This document shows positions 7,746 through 17,048 of a DNA stretch of 64,000 bases, piece by piece. Where the stretch lies: assembly GCA_963802355.1 (NCBI GenBank), contig CAWDIV010000015.1, positions 558,001 through 622,000 on the forward strand, read 5' to 3'. Within the stretch, counting starts at the first letter, position 1, and each line of letters begins with the position of its first letter. Both the position numbers and the translations under genes were made by a program. The stretch comes from SG8-41 sp963802355. Lineage in GTDB: Bacteria; Pseudomonadota; Gammaproteobacteria; Burkholderiales; SG8-41. The notes under the pieces were generated by a model. It was not told the origin of the DNA, searched no databases, and worked only from the letters and a program-made list of their open reading frames with translations.

Positions 7746-9341
7746 ATGACAACGTTCTCCGCACCCTCTTCCGACGCAGGCTTCATACGCGCGACACCCT
7801 GCACGACACCCTGCAGCCCGGCTGCTGCACCGTGGATCCTGGTGGCGACCATCCTCGCGTCCAGCATGGCGTTCATCGACGGGACGGTGGTCAATGTGGC
7901 GCTTCCGGCCTTGCAGAAGGAACTGGATGCCAGCATCGCCGATGCGCAGTGGGTGGTCGAAGCCTACGCGCTGTTCCTGGCGGCGTTGCTCCTGGCGGGA
8001 GGGGCGGCAGGAGACCGTTTCGGACGCAGGCGCGTTTTCTCGATTGGAGTAGCGCTGTTCGCAGTGGCCTCCGTCTGGTGCGTACTCTCGGGCAGCGTTC
8101 GCGAGCTCATACTCGCCCGCGCCGTGCAGGGCATCGGTGGCGCGCTGCTGGTTCCAGGCAGTCTCGCCATCATCAGCGCATCGTTTGACGAGCGCGACCG
8201 CGGCAAGGCCATCGGCACCTGGTCCGGCGCTACGGCCATCACCGCGGCTCTCGGGCCGGTGCTCGGTGGCTGGTTGATCGATCATCTGTCATGGCGTGCT
8301 GCATTCCTGATCAATGTTCCGCTGGCCGTGGTGGTGCTCGCCCTCGCGCTGTGGCGGGTGCCCGAGAGCCGGAATGAGAAGATGCAGGGCGGCCTGGACT
8401 GGTCTGGCTCGCTGCTGGTCACACTTGGGCTGGGCGCGGTCGTGTACAGCCTCATCGAATCGCCTGCCAGAGGTTGGGCGAATCCGGCCATACCGGCCGC
8501 ATTCGTGCTGGGCGTCCTGGCGCTGGCCGCTTTCGTCGTCCTGGAAGCTCGCCAGGCAGAACCGATAGTTCCGCTGAGGCTGTTTCGCTCCCGCAACTTC
8601 AGCGGCGCCAACCTGCTCACGCTTTTCCTCTATGCAGCGCTGGGCGGGGGCCTCTTTTTCTTTCCCCTGAACCTGGTCCAGGTGCAAGGTTACTCCGCGA
8701 CTGCGGCGGGCGCCGCTTTACTCCCGTTCATTCTGCTGCTGTCCGTGCTATCGCGCTGGTCGGGCGGGCTGGCCGACCGTTACGGCGCAAGAAGGCTGCT
8801 CGTCGTCGGCCCGGTTGTGGCGGCCCTGGGATTTGCGCTGTTCGCCGTACCGTCAACCGGCGGCGGTTACTGGATCACCTTCTTCCCGGCGGTCATGGTT
8901 CTGGGGCTGGGAATGTCATTGAGTGTTGCGCCCCTCACGACCACCGTCATGAACTCGGTCGAACCCGCATACGCGGGCGCCGCCTCGGGGATCAACAATG
9001 CGGCCTCACGCGTGGCCGCGCTGCTCGCCGTCGCGTTGTTCGGCATGATTTTTACTTCGATCTACGACCACGCGCTGGACCGCCATCTCGAGCGCGCTCA
9101 GTTGCCGCCCGCCGCACTACATGCGGTAGAACAGCAGCGCGGTAAACTTGCCGCTATCGAGATACCGGCGAACCTGGGGGCGGAGGACAAGGCTGTAATC
9201 CAACATGCAATCGACAGGGCATTTGTGAAGGGATTCCGGTGGGTCATGCTGCTTTCGGCCCTGCTCGCGCTGGCGAGCGCGGCGAGCGCATTCTTGCTGA
9301 TAGGCAACGGACATCGTCATGGCGGCGCGGCGCGGCACTGA
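7746..9341 (+). CDS. MFS drug/proton antiporter, 14-TM DHA2 family
   Basis: The 531-residue protein shows the DHA2 (EmrB/QacA) pattern: SSMAFIDGTVVNVALPAL in helix 1, GDRFGRRRVF in the 2-3 loop, RAVQGIGGALLVPGSLAII in helix 4 and a motif-C-like GPVLGGWLIDHLSWRAAFLINVP in helix 5. Fourteen hydrophobic segments fit its length. I use the ATG at 7746; an in-frame GTG at 7728 overlaps the previous stop as GTGA and would add six residues. The last 23 bases overlap the start of a TctC gene. It probably exports an organic compound or drug in exchange for protons. Confidence 0.88.
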   Translation: MTTFSAPSSDAGFIRATPCTTPCSPAAAPWILVATILASSMAFIDGTVVNVALPALQKELDASIADAQWVVEAYALFLAALLLAGGAAGDRFGRRRVFSIGVALFAVASVWCVLSGSVRELILARAVQGIGGALLVPGSLAIISASFDERDRGKAIGTWSGATAITAALGPVLGGWLIDHLSWRAAFLINVPLAVVVLALALWRVPESRNEKMQGGLDWSGSLLVTLGLGAVVYSLIESPARGWANPAIPAAFVLGVLALAAFVVLEARQAEPIVPLRLFRSRNFSGANLLTLFLYAALGGGLFFFPLNLVQVQGYSATAAGAALLPFILLLSVLSRWSGGLADRYGARRLLVVGPVVAALGFALFAVPSTGGGYWITFFPAVMVLGLGMSLSVAPLTTTVMNSVEPAYAGAASGINNAASRVAALLAVALFGMIFTSIYDHALDRHLERAQLPPAALHAVEQQRGKLAAIEIPANLGAEDKAVIQHAIDRAFVKGFRWVMLLSALLALASAASAFLLIGNGHRHGGAARH

Positions 9342-10323
9342 CGCTTGCGCGCGATGGGGTACGTTCGCCGTCGTGTTGTTGACCGGCGGAACCATGCTTG
9401 TCGCGTCGACGTCCGGCGCGGCGCAAGCGTACCCGAGCAGGCCCATCCGCATCGTCGTGCCGCTGCCGCCGGGCGGCAGCCCGGATCTCACGGCGCGCGC
9501 CGTCGGGGAGCGGCTCTACACCGCCCTGGGACAACCCGTCGTGGTCGAGAACCGGACCGGCGCGAGCGGCATCATCGCCACCGAACTCGTTGCGAAGAGC
9601 GCGTCCGACGGCCACACACTGCTGATGGCGAACACGGCGCACGTCATCAATCCCAGTTTCTTCCGCAAGCTGCCGTACGATTCGCTGCGGGACTTTGCCG
9701 CTGTCGCGCTCATGACCTCGGTCCATTTCGCGCTGGTGGTGCATCCTTCGGTGCCTGCCAGGAGCGTGAAGGAATTCATCGCGGTTGCCAGGGCCAGGCC
9801 GGGCGCCGTGACGTTCGCTTCCGCCGGCAACGGCGCCCCGCATCACCTGGCGATGGAGCTGCTCAAATCCATGGCCAGCGTAGACCTGACGCACATCCCG
9901 TACAAGGGCGCCGGCCAGTTCGTCCCGGCCCTGGTGGCGGGAGAGGTGACGTCGGTGATCGGCGCAATCAACTCGCTGCTGCCACACGTGCAATCCGGGA
10001 GGCTGCGCCTGCTGGCGATGGCGGGCAACCGGCGGGCCGAGCTGCTTCCCGATGTGCCGACCATCGGCGAGGCGGCTTTGCCGGGTTTTGCGCTCGACAA
10101 CTGGGCCGGCATACTCGCTCCGGCACGCACGCCGCGTCCCATCATCGACCAGCTCAACGCGCAAATCGTAAAGGCGCTCCGCGACCCGCAGATCCGGGAC
10201 CGGCTGGTTCCCCAGGGGATCGAAGTGATTCCGTCCACTCCGGAAGAATTTCAGGAGCTGATGAAAGCGCATATGGAAAAGTGGGCCAGGGTCGTCAAAG
10301 CCGCCAACATCAAGCTGGAATAA
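9319..10323 (+). CDS. TctC/Bug-family TTT solute receptor
   Basis: The 334-residue protein has a long signal peptide ending near AAQAYPSRPIRIVVP and then the complete TctC fold, with the usual markers PGGSPDLTARAVGERL, VVENRTGASG, DGHTLLMA, HIPYKGAGQ, LPDVPTIGEA and a C-terminal IKLE. Family members bind carboxylates such as citrate, succinate or aromatic acids in the periplasm. The start overlaps the upstream transporter by 23 bases; the N-terminus is long, and a later start is possible. A perfect hairpin follows its stop codon, so the long rightward transcript may end here. No TctA/TctB subunits are nearby. Confidence 0.9.
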   Translation: MAARRGTDACARWGTFAVVLLTGGTMLVASTSGAAQAYPSRPIRIVVPLPPGGSPDLTARAVGERLYTALGQPVVVENRTGASGIIATELVAKSASDGHTLLMANTAHVINPSFFRKLPYDSLRDFAAVALMTSVHFALVVHPSVPARSVKEFIAVARARPGAVTFASAGNGAPHHLAMELLKSMASVDLTHIPYKGAGQFVPALVAGEVTSVIGAINSLLPHVQSGRLRLLAMAGNRRAELLPDVPTIGEAALPGFALDNWAGILAPARTPRPIIDQLNAQIVKALRDPQIRDRLVPQGIEVIPSTPEEFQELMKAHMEKWARVVKAANIKLE

Positions 10324-10355
10324 GAATCTCGAGCGCTCGCCCCTCGAGATTCTTT
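10322..10355 (+). terminator. strong hairpin after first TctC gene
   Basis: AAGAATCTCGAG (10322-10333) pairs perfectly with CTCGAGATTCTT (10343-10354) across a nine-base loop. The T-run is short (three T in the right arm and beyond), so it is either a modest intrinsic terminator or an mRNA 3' end stabiliser. It starts within the stop codon of the TctC gene. Confidence 0.65.
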
Positions 10356-10391
10356 AACTAACATCACACGAAGTTGCGATACGATTGCAGG

Positions 10392-11387
10392 ATGCCGAAC
10401 TTCCATTTCCGGAACATGATCACGTTCGCCGCTATGGGCATGCTATTTCTTGCTGTGCCGTATCCGCAAGAGACTCATGCACAGGCTTACCCCGCCAAGA
10501 CGGTCAGGGTCGTGCATGGCTACGCGACCGGCTCTGCGATCGACGTATTCTCGCGGCCGCTGGCTCAAAGGCTGTCGCAAATGCTGGGGCAGCAGTTCGT
10601 AGTGGATGCACGGCCCGGCGCTACCGGGACGATCGGCAGTGAAATCGTGGCGAGATCCGCTCCCGACGGCTACACGCTGCTCGCCGCGCCGTCCTCTGCG
10701 CTCGGCAGCACGCCGCATCTGCAGAAGCTCACCTACGATACATTGCGCGATTTCGCGCCCATCGCGCAGATCAACGAATTCTACAGCGTGATCGTCGCGC
10801 ACCCGTCCATGCCGGCCAGGAATTCTGCCGAAATCATCGCGCTCGCGAAAGCCAGGCCGGGCTACCTCACCTTCGGCTCGACCGGTGTCGGCAGCGGCTT
10901 CCATCTCAATATGGAACATTTCTGCCAGCTGGCAGGCATCAAGCTGCTGCACATCCCATACCGCGGGGGCGGGGCCGCGGCCATCACCGATCTGATCGCG
11001 GGCCGGGTGGACCTGATGCTCGACAATATCGCGGTGGTGAAGCCGCAACTCGACGCGGGCAGACTGAAAGCCCTGGGAGTGACCGGACGCACGCGGGTAT
11101 CCGCACTGCCAAACGTACCGACGATCGCGGAAAGCGGCCTGCCCACCTACGAATCGGTCGGCTGGCACGCCTGGCTCGCGCCCGCGGGCACTCCCCGGGA
11201 AATCATCATGCAGTTGAACGCTGCGATCCGGAAGACCCTCGCATCGCCGGAAGTCAGCAGTTTCTGGACCGCACAAGGCGTCGGGCTCGTGGACACCACG
11301 CCGGAACAGCTCGCCGAACGCCTCAAGAAGGATTACGACCGGTACGGCAGGCTCATCAAGAGCCTCAACCTGGGGATTCAACAGTAA
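10392..11387 (+). CDS. TctC/Bug-family TTT solute receptor
   Basis: This 331-residue receptor has a signal peptide ending near THAQAYPAKTVRVVHGY. It has VVDARPGATGTIGSEIVA, DGYTLLAAPS, HIPYRGGGAAAITDLIAGRVDLM and LPNVPTIAESGLPTYE. The first pocket loop reads YATGSAIDVFSRPLAQ instead of the common PFPAGGxxDxxAR, so ligand preference may differ from its neighbours. A TTG six codons upstream is an alternative start. Its stop (TAA) overlaps the next ATG by one base, so it is translationally coupled to an alpha/beta hydrolase and the receptor may supply that enzyme's substrate or a related one. Confidence 0.9.
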   Translation: MPNFHFRNMITFAAMGMLFLAVPYPQETHAQAYPAKTVRVVHGYATGSAIDVFSRPLAQRLSQMLGQQFVVDARPGATGTIGSEIVARSAPDGYTLLAAPSSALGSTPHLQKLTYDTLRDFAPIAQINEFYSVIVAHPSMPARNSAEIIALAKARPGYLTFGSTGVGSGFHLNMEHFCQLAGIKLLHIPYRGGGAAAITDLIAGRVDLMLDNIAVVKPQLDAGRLKALGVTGRTRVSALPNVPTIAESGLPTYESVGWHAWLAPAGTPREIIMQLNAAIRKTLASPEVSSFWTAQGVGLVDTTPEQLAERLKKDYDRYGRLIKSLNLGIQQ

Positions 11388-12616
11388 TGATCCGCAAGCT
11401 CAGGACGCAGCGCGACGATCAGCAGTGGATGCTCGATCTCGCCCTCAACATACGGGGCCGCGTGCAGAACTTCGAGGCCGACACGACCGAGTTGCCTCCC
11501 GGCAAGCGCGCGCGCAACTACCGGATGATCCCCAAGATGTGGCGGCAGGATGCCGAACGTCACGAAGCGCTCGCCAAGCGCGCCCATGCGCGTGGGGCGA
11601 AGGCGACCGCAACGGCGCACTACGACCACGCGATAGAAGCCTACCGCATGGCGCAACACCCCATTTTTTACGACGACCACCCGGTCAAGAAATACCTGAG
11701 TGACAAGCTCACGGAAATGGTGGACCGCCGCTCGAAGGTTGCGCACTATCCTATAGAGCGCATCGAGGTGCCGTTCGACGGGGGCAAGACGATCTCATGC
11801 CTCTTTCATCTGCTCCCTGACCGGCGTCGGGCGCCGGTCGTGATATTCGTGCCCGGAATGGACCAGACGAAGGAGGCGTTTCCGCTTGCGACCCACAACG
11901 TCGGGCTCGAGCGCGGCTTTCACATCCTGACGATGGACGGGCCGGGACAAGGCAATTCCAACCTGCAGAAGATCCGGGCTGTGCGGGACAACTACGAGCG
12001 CGCGGGCGCCGCCGTCATCACCTATCTGAGCACGCGCAAGGAAGTGGATCCGAAAAGGATAGCCGCGTACGGCAGCAGCATGGGCAGCTACTGGTCGCTG
12101 CGGCTCGCGAGCTACGACCGCCGCCTCGCGGCTGTCGCGAGCGCGGTCGCCTGCTTCAACCCGAACAACACCATCTTCACTCAGTGCTCGCCGCGCTTCA
12201 AGCAGATGTTCATGTACATGGCGGGCTACGAGAACGAAGAGAAATTCGACCGGGAGGTTGCGAAAGACATGACCGTGCGCGGTCGCCTCGGCACGATCAA
12301 ATGCCCCACCCTCCTTGCGACCGGCGAGTTCGACCCGCTGTGCCCCCTCGAAGATGCGATCGAGGCGTTCGGAGAACTCAAGTCGCCCAAGGAGCTGTGG
12401 ATTTTCGAGAACCAGTACCACCAGCAACGCAGCCTCCCGAACCTGGGAGGGCTCGCCAACCAGGAGTATCTCTTCGACTGGTTGACCTCCGCACTGAATG
12501 GGCGCGGGTTGCCCAAACGGCATAGCCGCATCTGCTATATCAAGGAAAACGGCGACGGGCCTTGGGGACGATGCGAGTGGACGCCGCCGGTCAAGGGCCG
12601 GCAGGCGTATTTCTGA
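11387..12616 (+). CDS. alpha/beta hydrolase with helical N-terminal domain
   Basis: The 409-residue cytoplasmic enzyme has an alpha-helical N-terminal domain (about 1-120) and an alpha/beta-hydrolase core. Predicted catalytic residues are Ser231 in YGSSMGSY, Asp316 in TGEFDPLCP and His345 in ENQYHQQ. The oxyanion region is FVPGMDQTKEAF, and MDGPGQGNS follows. This architecture is that of the family containing 2,6-dihydroxypseudooxynicotine hydrolase and FrsA-like enzymes, which cleave C-C or ester bonds. The substrate is unknown. The gene is fused by a TAATG overlap to the TctC gene before it. A related enzyme lies at 35712-36875. Confidence 0.85.
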   Translation: MIRKLRTQRDDQQWMLDLALNIRGRVQNFEADTTELPPGKRARNYRMIPKMWRQDAERHEALAKRAHARGAKATATAHYDHAIEAYRMAQHPIFYDDHPVKKYLSDKLTEMVDRRSKVAHYPIERIEVPFDGGKTISCLFHLLPDRRRAPVVIFVPGMDQTKEAFPLATHNVGLERGFHILTMDGPGQGNSNLQKIRAVRDNYERAGAAVITYLSTRKEVDPKRIAAYGSSMGSYWSLRLASYDRRLAAVASAVACFNPNNTIFTQCSPRFKQMFMYMAGYENEEKFDREVAKDMTVRGRLGTIKCPTLLATGEFDPLCPLEDAIEAFGELKSPKELWIFENQYHQQRSLPNLGGLANQEYLFDWLTSALNGRGLPKRHSRICYIKENGDGPWGRCEWTPPVKGRQAYF

Positions 12617-12705
12617 CGCGTCCGGCGGCGACGACGCGAGGCTGCGGCTGGTGTAATGTAGCAGTCTTCGCAACTGGCCGCCGTCGCCAGCGGGAGCAAA
12701 CCCTC

Positions 12706-13665
12706 ATGATCCTGAAACCGATCGCGCGTCGGATCTTTCTAAAAAGCGCCGGCATAGCGGCGCTATCCGCTACAGGAGCATTTCGCATGTCACAAAGCAG
12801 CGCCCAGGCAGTACCGAATTCCGCCGGCACGGAGCCGCCCAAGCTCAAGGCTCCCGCAAACGCGGCCGACTGCCATATACACATCTACGATCCGCGCTTT
12901 CAACCGCCCGTCGACAAGCCCGCCAATGCGACGGTAGACGATTATCGGCTGCTACAAAAACGCCTGGGCGTTACGCGGGTGGTGATCGTCCAGCCGCGCA
13001 ACTACGCGGTCGACAACAGCGTGACTGTGGACGCGATCAGACAACTGGGCCAGAACAACGCGCGCGGCGTGGCGGTCCTGCGACCAACGGTAACCGACGC
13101 CGAGTTGAAAACCCTCAATGAAGGCGGCATCCGCGGCATACGCTTCACCACCGCCAATCCGCAGACGCGGATCGTTTCTCCTGACATGATCGAGCCGCTG
13201 GCGAAACGCATCGCCGCCTATGGGTGGCACGTCCAGCTCAACATGCCCGCCGAGCAGATCGTCGAGCACGCGGACATGCTGCGGCGTCTGCCGACGCCGA
13301 TCGTATTCGATCATTTGGGCCAGCCTCCGCTACCGGAGGGAACTACGCACCCTTCACATGGCGTGATCCGGGAGCTGGTCGACAAGGGCCGCGCGTGGGT
13401 AAAGATTTCGGGTGCCTATCTGAACACCAAGATCGGTCCGCCGAGCTACGCCGACGCGACGGCGATCGCCCAATCTTTCGTCAAGGCGGCCCCGGAACGC
13501 CTCGTATGGGGCACGGACTGGCCGCACCCGAGCCCGCCGGTCAAGCCGGACACCGCGTTGCTCTTCGACCTGCTGTTGGCATGGGCGCCGGACGAGGCGA
13601 CGCGCAACCGCATACTCGTCGCGAATCCGGAAGCTCTGTACGGGTTCCCGAAATCGGCTTCTTAA
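12706..13665 (+). CDS. Tat-exported amidohydrolase, PDC-lactonase-like
   Basis: The 319-residue protein begins with a twin-arginine signal (ARRIFLKSAG, residues 7-16) and hydrophobic stretch, so it is exported folded. The catalytic part is a TIM-barrel amidohydrolase of the COG3618 type: metal motif DCHIHIYDP (His57, His59), a strand ending in FDHLGQPPLP and the closing WGTDWPHPSPP. The characterised relatives include 2-pyrone-4,6-dicarboxylate lactonase (LigI) and sugar lactonases. I chose the ATG at 12706 because it begins the Tat signal; an open frame extends 48 codons further upstream without conserved sequence. It probably hydrolyses a lactone or cyclic ester in the periplasm. Confidence 0.87.
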   Translation: MILKPIARRIFLKSAGIAALSATGAFRMSQSSAQAVPNSAGTEPPKLKAPANAADCHIHIYDPRFQPPVDKPANATVDDYRLLQKRLGVTRVVIVQPRNYAVDNSVTVDAIRQLGQNNARGVAVLRPTVTDAELKTLNEGGIRGIRFTTANPQTRIVSPDMIEPLAKRIAAYGWHVQLNMPAEQIVEHADMLRRLPTPIVFDHLGQPPLPEGTTHPSHGVIRELVDKGRAWVKISGAYLNTKIGPPSYADATAIAQSFVKAAPERLVWGTDWPHPSPPVKPDTALLFDLLLAWAPDEATRNRILVANPEALYGFPKSAS

Positions 13666-13704
13666 TCGGCACTGCGATCTGATTTCAAAATCGGCGGAGG
13701 ACTT

Positions 13705-14830
13705 ATGGCCATGACCGAAAGCACCATCATTTCCGCGGACTCGCACGTCTTCGAACCCGTCGACCTGTGGGAGACGCGGATGGACCGGAAATTCCGCGAA
13801 CGCGGGCCGCGGTTCGTCTCCGACTATCAGGGCAAGCCGGGCACCTGGTTCGTGTGCGAGGGCATCAGCCCCAGGGCCATCGATAGCATCGCGGCGACGG
13901 GTGTCGCGAAGGAGGACCTGGTCAAGTTCAAGGGCGTCCACCACAAGGACCTGCGGCCGGGCGGATACGATCCGGTCGCGCGGCTGAAGGATCAGGACAT
14001 CGACGGCGTTTCCGGCGAAGTGCTGTACGCGACTTACGCGATGCAGCTCTACTCGATGCCGGACGCCGAGCTGCAGGAAGCGGCGTTCAACGCCTACAAC
14101 GAATGGCTCGTGGAGATGTGCAGCCAGGCGCCCGACCGTCTGGTGGGGCTCGCGCTCATCTCGGTATACAACGTCGACCATGCGGTGAAAGAGCTGCAGC
14201 GCTGGACGAAGCGCGGGCTTGCGCGGCGCCATGATCGCCGCCGTTCCGCCGGAAGGCACCGAATACAGCGAGCCGCTCTACGATCCGTTCTGGGCGGCGG
14301 CGGAAGACATCGGCGTGCCGATCAGCATCCATACGCTCGACCAGCAACCGCAAGGCGAACTACCGCTTCTCGCGCGAGAAGAGGGGCGCCGCGCGATACC
14401 CGGAAAATCCCATGGAAGTGATGCTCACGCTCGGCGAGATCCTCACGAGCCCCCTGCTCGACCGGCATCCGCGCCTGCGCCTCGTGCTGGCCGAAGCCGA
14501 CACCGGCTGGCTGCCGTGGCTGCTCGCGCGCGTCGACCGCGGCCACGAGCGTTACGCGCGCCAGAACGACATCCGCACCGAGCTTGAAACCCAGCGAATA
14601 TTTCCACCGCAACGTGTCGGCCTCGTTCATCATGGATCGCGTGGGCGTGTTCACTCGCGAGTTCATGGGCGTGGAAAACCTGATGTGGTCCTCGGATTAT
14701 CCGCACACGGACTCCACGTGGCCGCACTCGCGGGAGAGCATCGAGCACGACTTCGCGGGCGTCTCGGCAAGCGGACCGCATCAAGATGACCTGCACCAAC
14801 GCCGCGAAGCTCTACGGCTTCAGGGTTTAG
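13705..14830 (+). pseudogene. amidohydrolase (COG2159) broken by four +1 shifts
   Basis: The gene opens normally (ISADSHVFEPVDLWETRM) and reads well for 172 codons, then its remaining conserved segments are spread over other frames: LRGAMIAAVPPEGTEYSEPLYDPFW, then SNRKANYRFSREKRG, NPMEVMLTLGEIL, LKPSEYFHRNVSASFIMDRVG and IKMTCTNAAKLYGFRV. Removing one base at about 14219, 14338, 14584 and 14773 restores a 373-residue protein ending at 14828-14830. Three of the four extra bases split a CTG (CTTG, CTCG, CTTG). The intact family comprises metal-dependent amidohydrolases and decarboxylases related to gamma-resorcylate decarboxylase. It may be a true pseudogene or a local sequencing fault. It follows the Tat-exported amidohydrolase by 39 bases. 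Confidence 0.85.
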
Positions 14831-14952
14831 GAAGCACCCGTTCTGCTCGATGCGCTGATTAGAAGGACGGGGGCCCGAAAGACGGGAACCCCCGAGGTCG
14901 TTATGTGCGGCACCGCACATACAAAGACGATTGCCGTGTGCACCATCTCACA

Positions 14953-15207
14953 ATGGGCACTATAAATCCCCGTATTCAACCCCCGACGCTACGCGAAGCG
15001 GCGCTACTGCTTGGCGGGGAACACAAGCTGGCTGAATTCTTGGACATCGAAGAATGGCTGGTTTCCCGATGGCTGGAAGGACTCGGGCAACCGCCAGATT
15101 TCATATTCTCGCGGTGCATGGACCTGATCGAGTCTAGAAAGCCAGCGGCCGTAGGGACCGAGGAAATAGTGACCAAAGCGAACCCAGGGACAGACCACAT
15201 TTTCTGA
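14953..15207 (+). CDS. small putative DNA-binding protein
   Basis: This 84-residue protein contains LREAALLLGGEHKLAEFLDI followed by VSRWLEGLGQPPDFIFSRCMDLI, a helical pattern seen in small helix-turn-helix proteins where a GG-K/R-LAE-L helix precedes a W-L-G-PP turn. The ATG at 14953 begins just before the conserved part; no good Shine-Dalgarno is visible, and the frame is open 16 codons further upstream. It lies between the broken amidohydrolase and the integrase and might be part of the mobile region. Function is not known; a DNA-binding role is inferred from the helix pattern only. Confidence 0.5.
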   Translation: MGTINPRIQPPTLREAALLLGGEHKLAEFLDIEEWLVSRWLEGLGQPPDFIFSRCMDLIESRKPAAVGTEEIVTKANPGTDHIF

Positions 15208-15235
15208 TTTCAATAGCCGGAAATGGTGGTCTGTT
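15190..15235. repeat. GGGACAGACCA-type inverted repeat
   Basis: ACAGACCACATTT near 15190 is mirrored by AAATGGTGGTCTGT at 15221-15234, with one extra base in the right arm and a loop of about 18 bases. The left arm overlaps the stop of the small gene before it. The core AGGGACAGACCA recurs at 24317-24328 in another hairpin. It could serve as a terminator or belong to a small dispersed repeat family. Confidence 0.5.
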
Positions 15236-15239
15236 CGGT

Positions 15240-15449
15240 TTAACGCAAGCCCCTTGGCGGCAGCGACTTGTTGTCACTGAGGTATTTGTCGCGCAGCGCC
15301 GCTTCACCTTTCTCGGTGATCTTGTTTTCCTCCGCCAGACCGTGCGCGCGCAGTTCTTCGTAAGACTCCCGGAATCCTGGCGTGCGACGGCGGCCGCGAT
15401 ATAGAAGCCCGAGCAGCGCCCATGCCTCGTCCGATAGGTTCGGTATCAC
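15240..15449 (-). CDS. small winged-helix-like hypothetical protein
   Basis: The 69-residue protein reads IPNLSDEAWALLGLLYRGRR, then ESYEELRAHGLAEENKITEKGEAALRDKYL. The order helix, helix, 'L-x-A/E-HGLxxxN-x-ITxKGxxAL' is the typical end of a winged-helix domain, as in small MarR/PadR-like proteins. It is encoded leftward, opposite the small gene before it. The ATG at 15449 has no strong ribosome-binding site. Its amino-acid make-up is much more protein-like than that of any overlapping frame. Function is unknown. Confidence 0.5.
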   Translation of the reverse strand: MIPNLSDEAWALLGLLYRGRRRTPGFRESYEELRAHGLAEENKITEKGEAALRDKYLSDNKSLPPRGLR

Positions 15450-15820
15450 TATGGCCCTCCCCAGCGTGACCTCTGCGGCGCTGCTGCGCGCTCACGCCGC
15501 TGCTGATGCGTTGACACGTCCACGGCGGGCGCCGCGTCCTGAGGGGCGCCTCTACCCGGCCCTGGCGGTTCAGGGGCTGTTACCGGGTTTTTCAGAAACA
15601 AACAATCTGGCGGAGAGAGAGTCAACCTACCCCTTGTTTCGCTTTGTGTAGCGTTGCGTATATTCTGCTTATGAGGCAGTAGCTTAGCGGTAGTTCTTGC
15701 GTAACGTTATTTCCCGTTGTATCGTTCTATCACCGATTTATACCGGGGTAGGAAACGGGGAACATTGAAAGCGAGATTCGAACTCACTTCGGGGTTCGAA
15801 CCGAGATTGCAGGCGCTCTG
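15450..15820. other. non-coding stretch upstream of integrase
   Basis: No convincing gene is seen. The stretch is richer in A+T from about 15590 onward than its surroundings. It includes pieces that resemble tRNA arms (GTAGCTTAGCGGTAG near 15677 and GGGTTCGAACC near 15799) but do not fold into a tRNA. As the 371 bases before a tyrosine recombinase gene, it is the natural place for an attachment site and recombinase promoter, but I cannot define either. Confidence 0.4.
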
Positions 15821-17048
15821 ATGCCGAAGCTCAAGGCGCCGCTGTCACCGAAGCGGATCAAAGCCCTGCCCGACGGCCGGCATTACGTCGGCCACGTCCC
15901 CGGGCTCGCTGTGCAGAGGGATGGCGAGGCGGCGAGCTGGTTGCTGTGCTACACGTTCGCGGGCCGTGAACGCGAGTTCGGCCTGGGCGGCCTACGTGAA
16001 ATCACCCTTGCAGCAGCCGCGGAGGCGGCGCTGGCCGCGCGCAAGCTCGTGCGTGAAGGGGTAGACCCCATCGAGGACAAGCGGCAGCGTCGGCATGACG
16101 TCGCCATAGGTGCCCGCCGTGCGCTGACGTTCGCCGCCGCGGTCAAGCAATACCTCGCCGCTCATTCGAGCGGCTGGAAGAACGCGAAGCACCGGCAGCA
16201 ATGGGCAAACACGCTGGAGACGTACGCCGAGCCCGAACTCGGCAAGCTGCCCGTTGACCGCATCGAGACCGCGCACGTGATCGCTGCGCTCGATCCGATC
16301 TGGCGCACCAAGACCGAGACCGCGAGCCGGGTCCGTCAGCGCATTGAATCCGTCCTGGACTTCTCGCACCGCCCGGGGTTTCCGCACCGGCGACAATCCC
16401 GCCCGTTGGCGCGGCCACATCGAGAACCTGCTACCGGCGCCCGCGAAGCTCGCCAAGGTGGAACACTTCGCCGCCCTGCCCTGGACAGAGATCCCCAACT
16501 TTATGGTGAAGCTGCGCGAGGCCGAGGGCATGGGCGCTCGCGCGCTCGAGTTCGCGATCCTGACCGCGGCACGCTCCGGCGAAGTGCGCGGCGCGACCTG
16601 GGAAGAAATCGACCTGGACGAAGCGCTGTGGACGATACCGGAAGGCCGGATGAAAACCGGGAAGGAACACAAGGTTCCGCTGTCCGCGCCCGCATTGAAG
16701 CTGCTACGCACCCTGCCCCGATTCAAGAATGTTCCATACGTGTTTCCTTCACCCAAGAGCAGCCCGCTGTCCGATATGACGCTGACAGCCGCGCTGCGTC
16801 GCATGGAAGTTCCGGCCACAGCGCACGGCATGCGCTCCACGTTCCGGGATTGGTGCGCCGAGTCGACCGCTTACCCGCGAGAAGTTGCGGAGATGGCGCT
16901 GGCGCATTCCATTGGAAGCGCTGTCGAGGCCGCGTATCGCCGGGGCGACCTGATGACGAAGCGGCGCCGGATGATGAACGACTGGGCCAAGTATTGCGAC
17001 AAACCGGCGAAGCCCGCGACGGTGACCTCGATCAGGAGGAAGGCTTAA
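15821..17048 (+). pseudogene. P4-type tyrosine recombinase with one +1 frameshift
   Basis: The first 182 codons encode the N-terminal arm-binding (DUF4102-like) and core-binding parts (for example GLAVQRDGEAASWLLCYTFAG and ALDPIWRTKTETASRVRQRIE). One extra C at about 16367 throws the frame; removing it yields DFSTARGFRTGDNPARWRGHIENLLP and the catalytic domain, a 408-residue protein overall. All catalytic residues are present after correction: Arg in TAARSGEVRG, His-x-x-Arg in HGMRSTFRDW, His in LAHSIGS and Tyr in AAYRRGD. It would integrate a genomic island, usually at a tRNA. It is either recently inactivated or a sequencing artefact. Its stop overlaps the next small gene (TAATG). Confidence 0.88.

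Noticed and set aside
15671..15700. tRNA-like segment before the integrase
   Set aside because: D-arm-like and T-arm-like pieces are 100 bases apart and no acceptor or anticodon stem can be formed.
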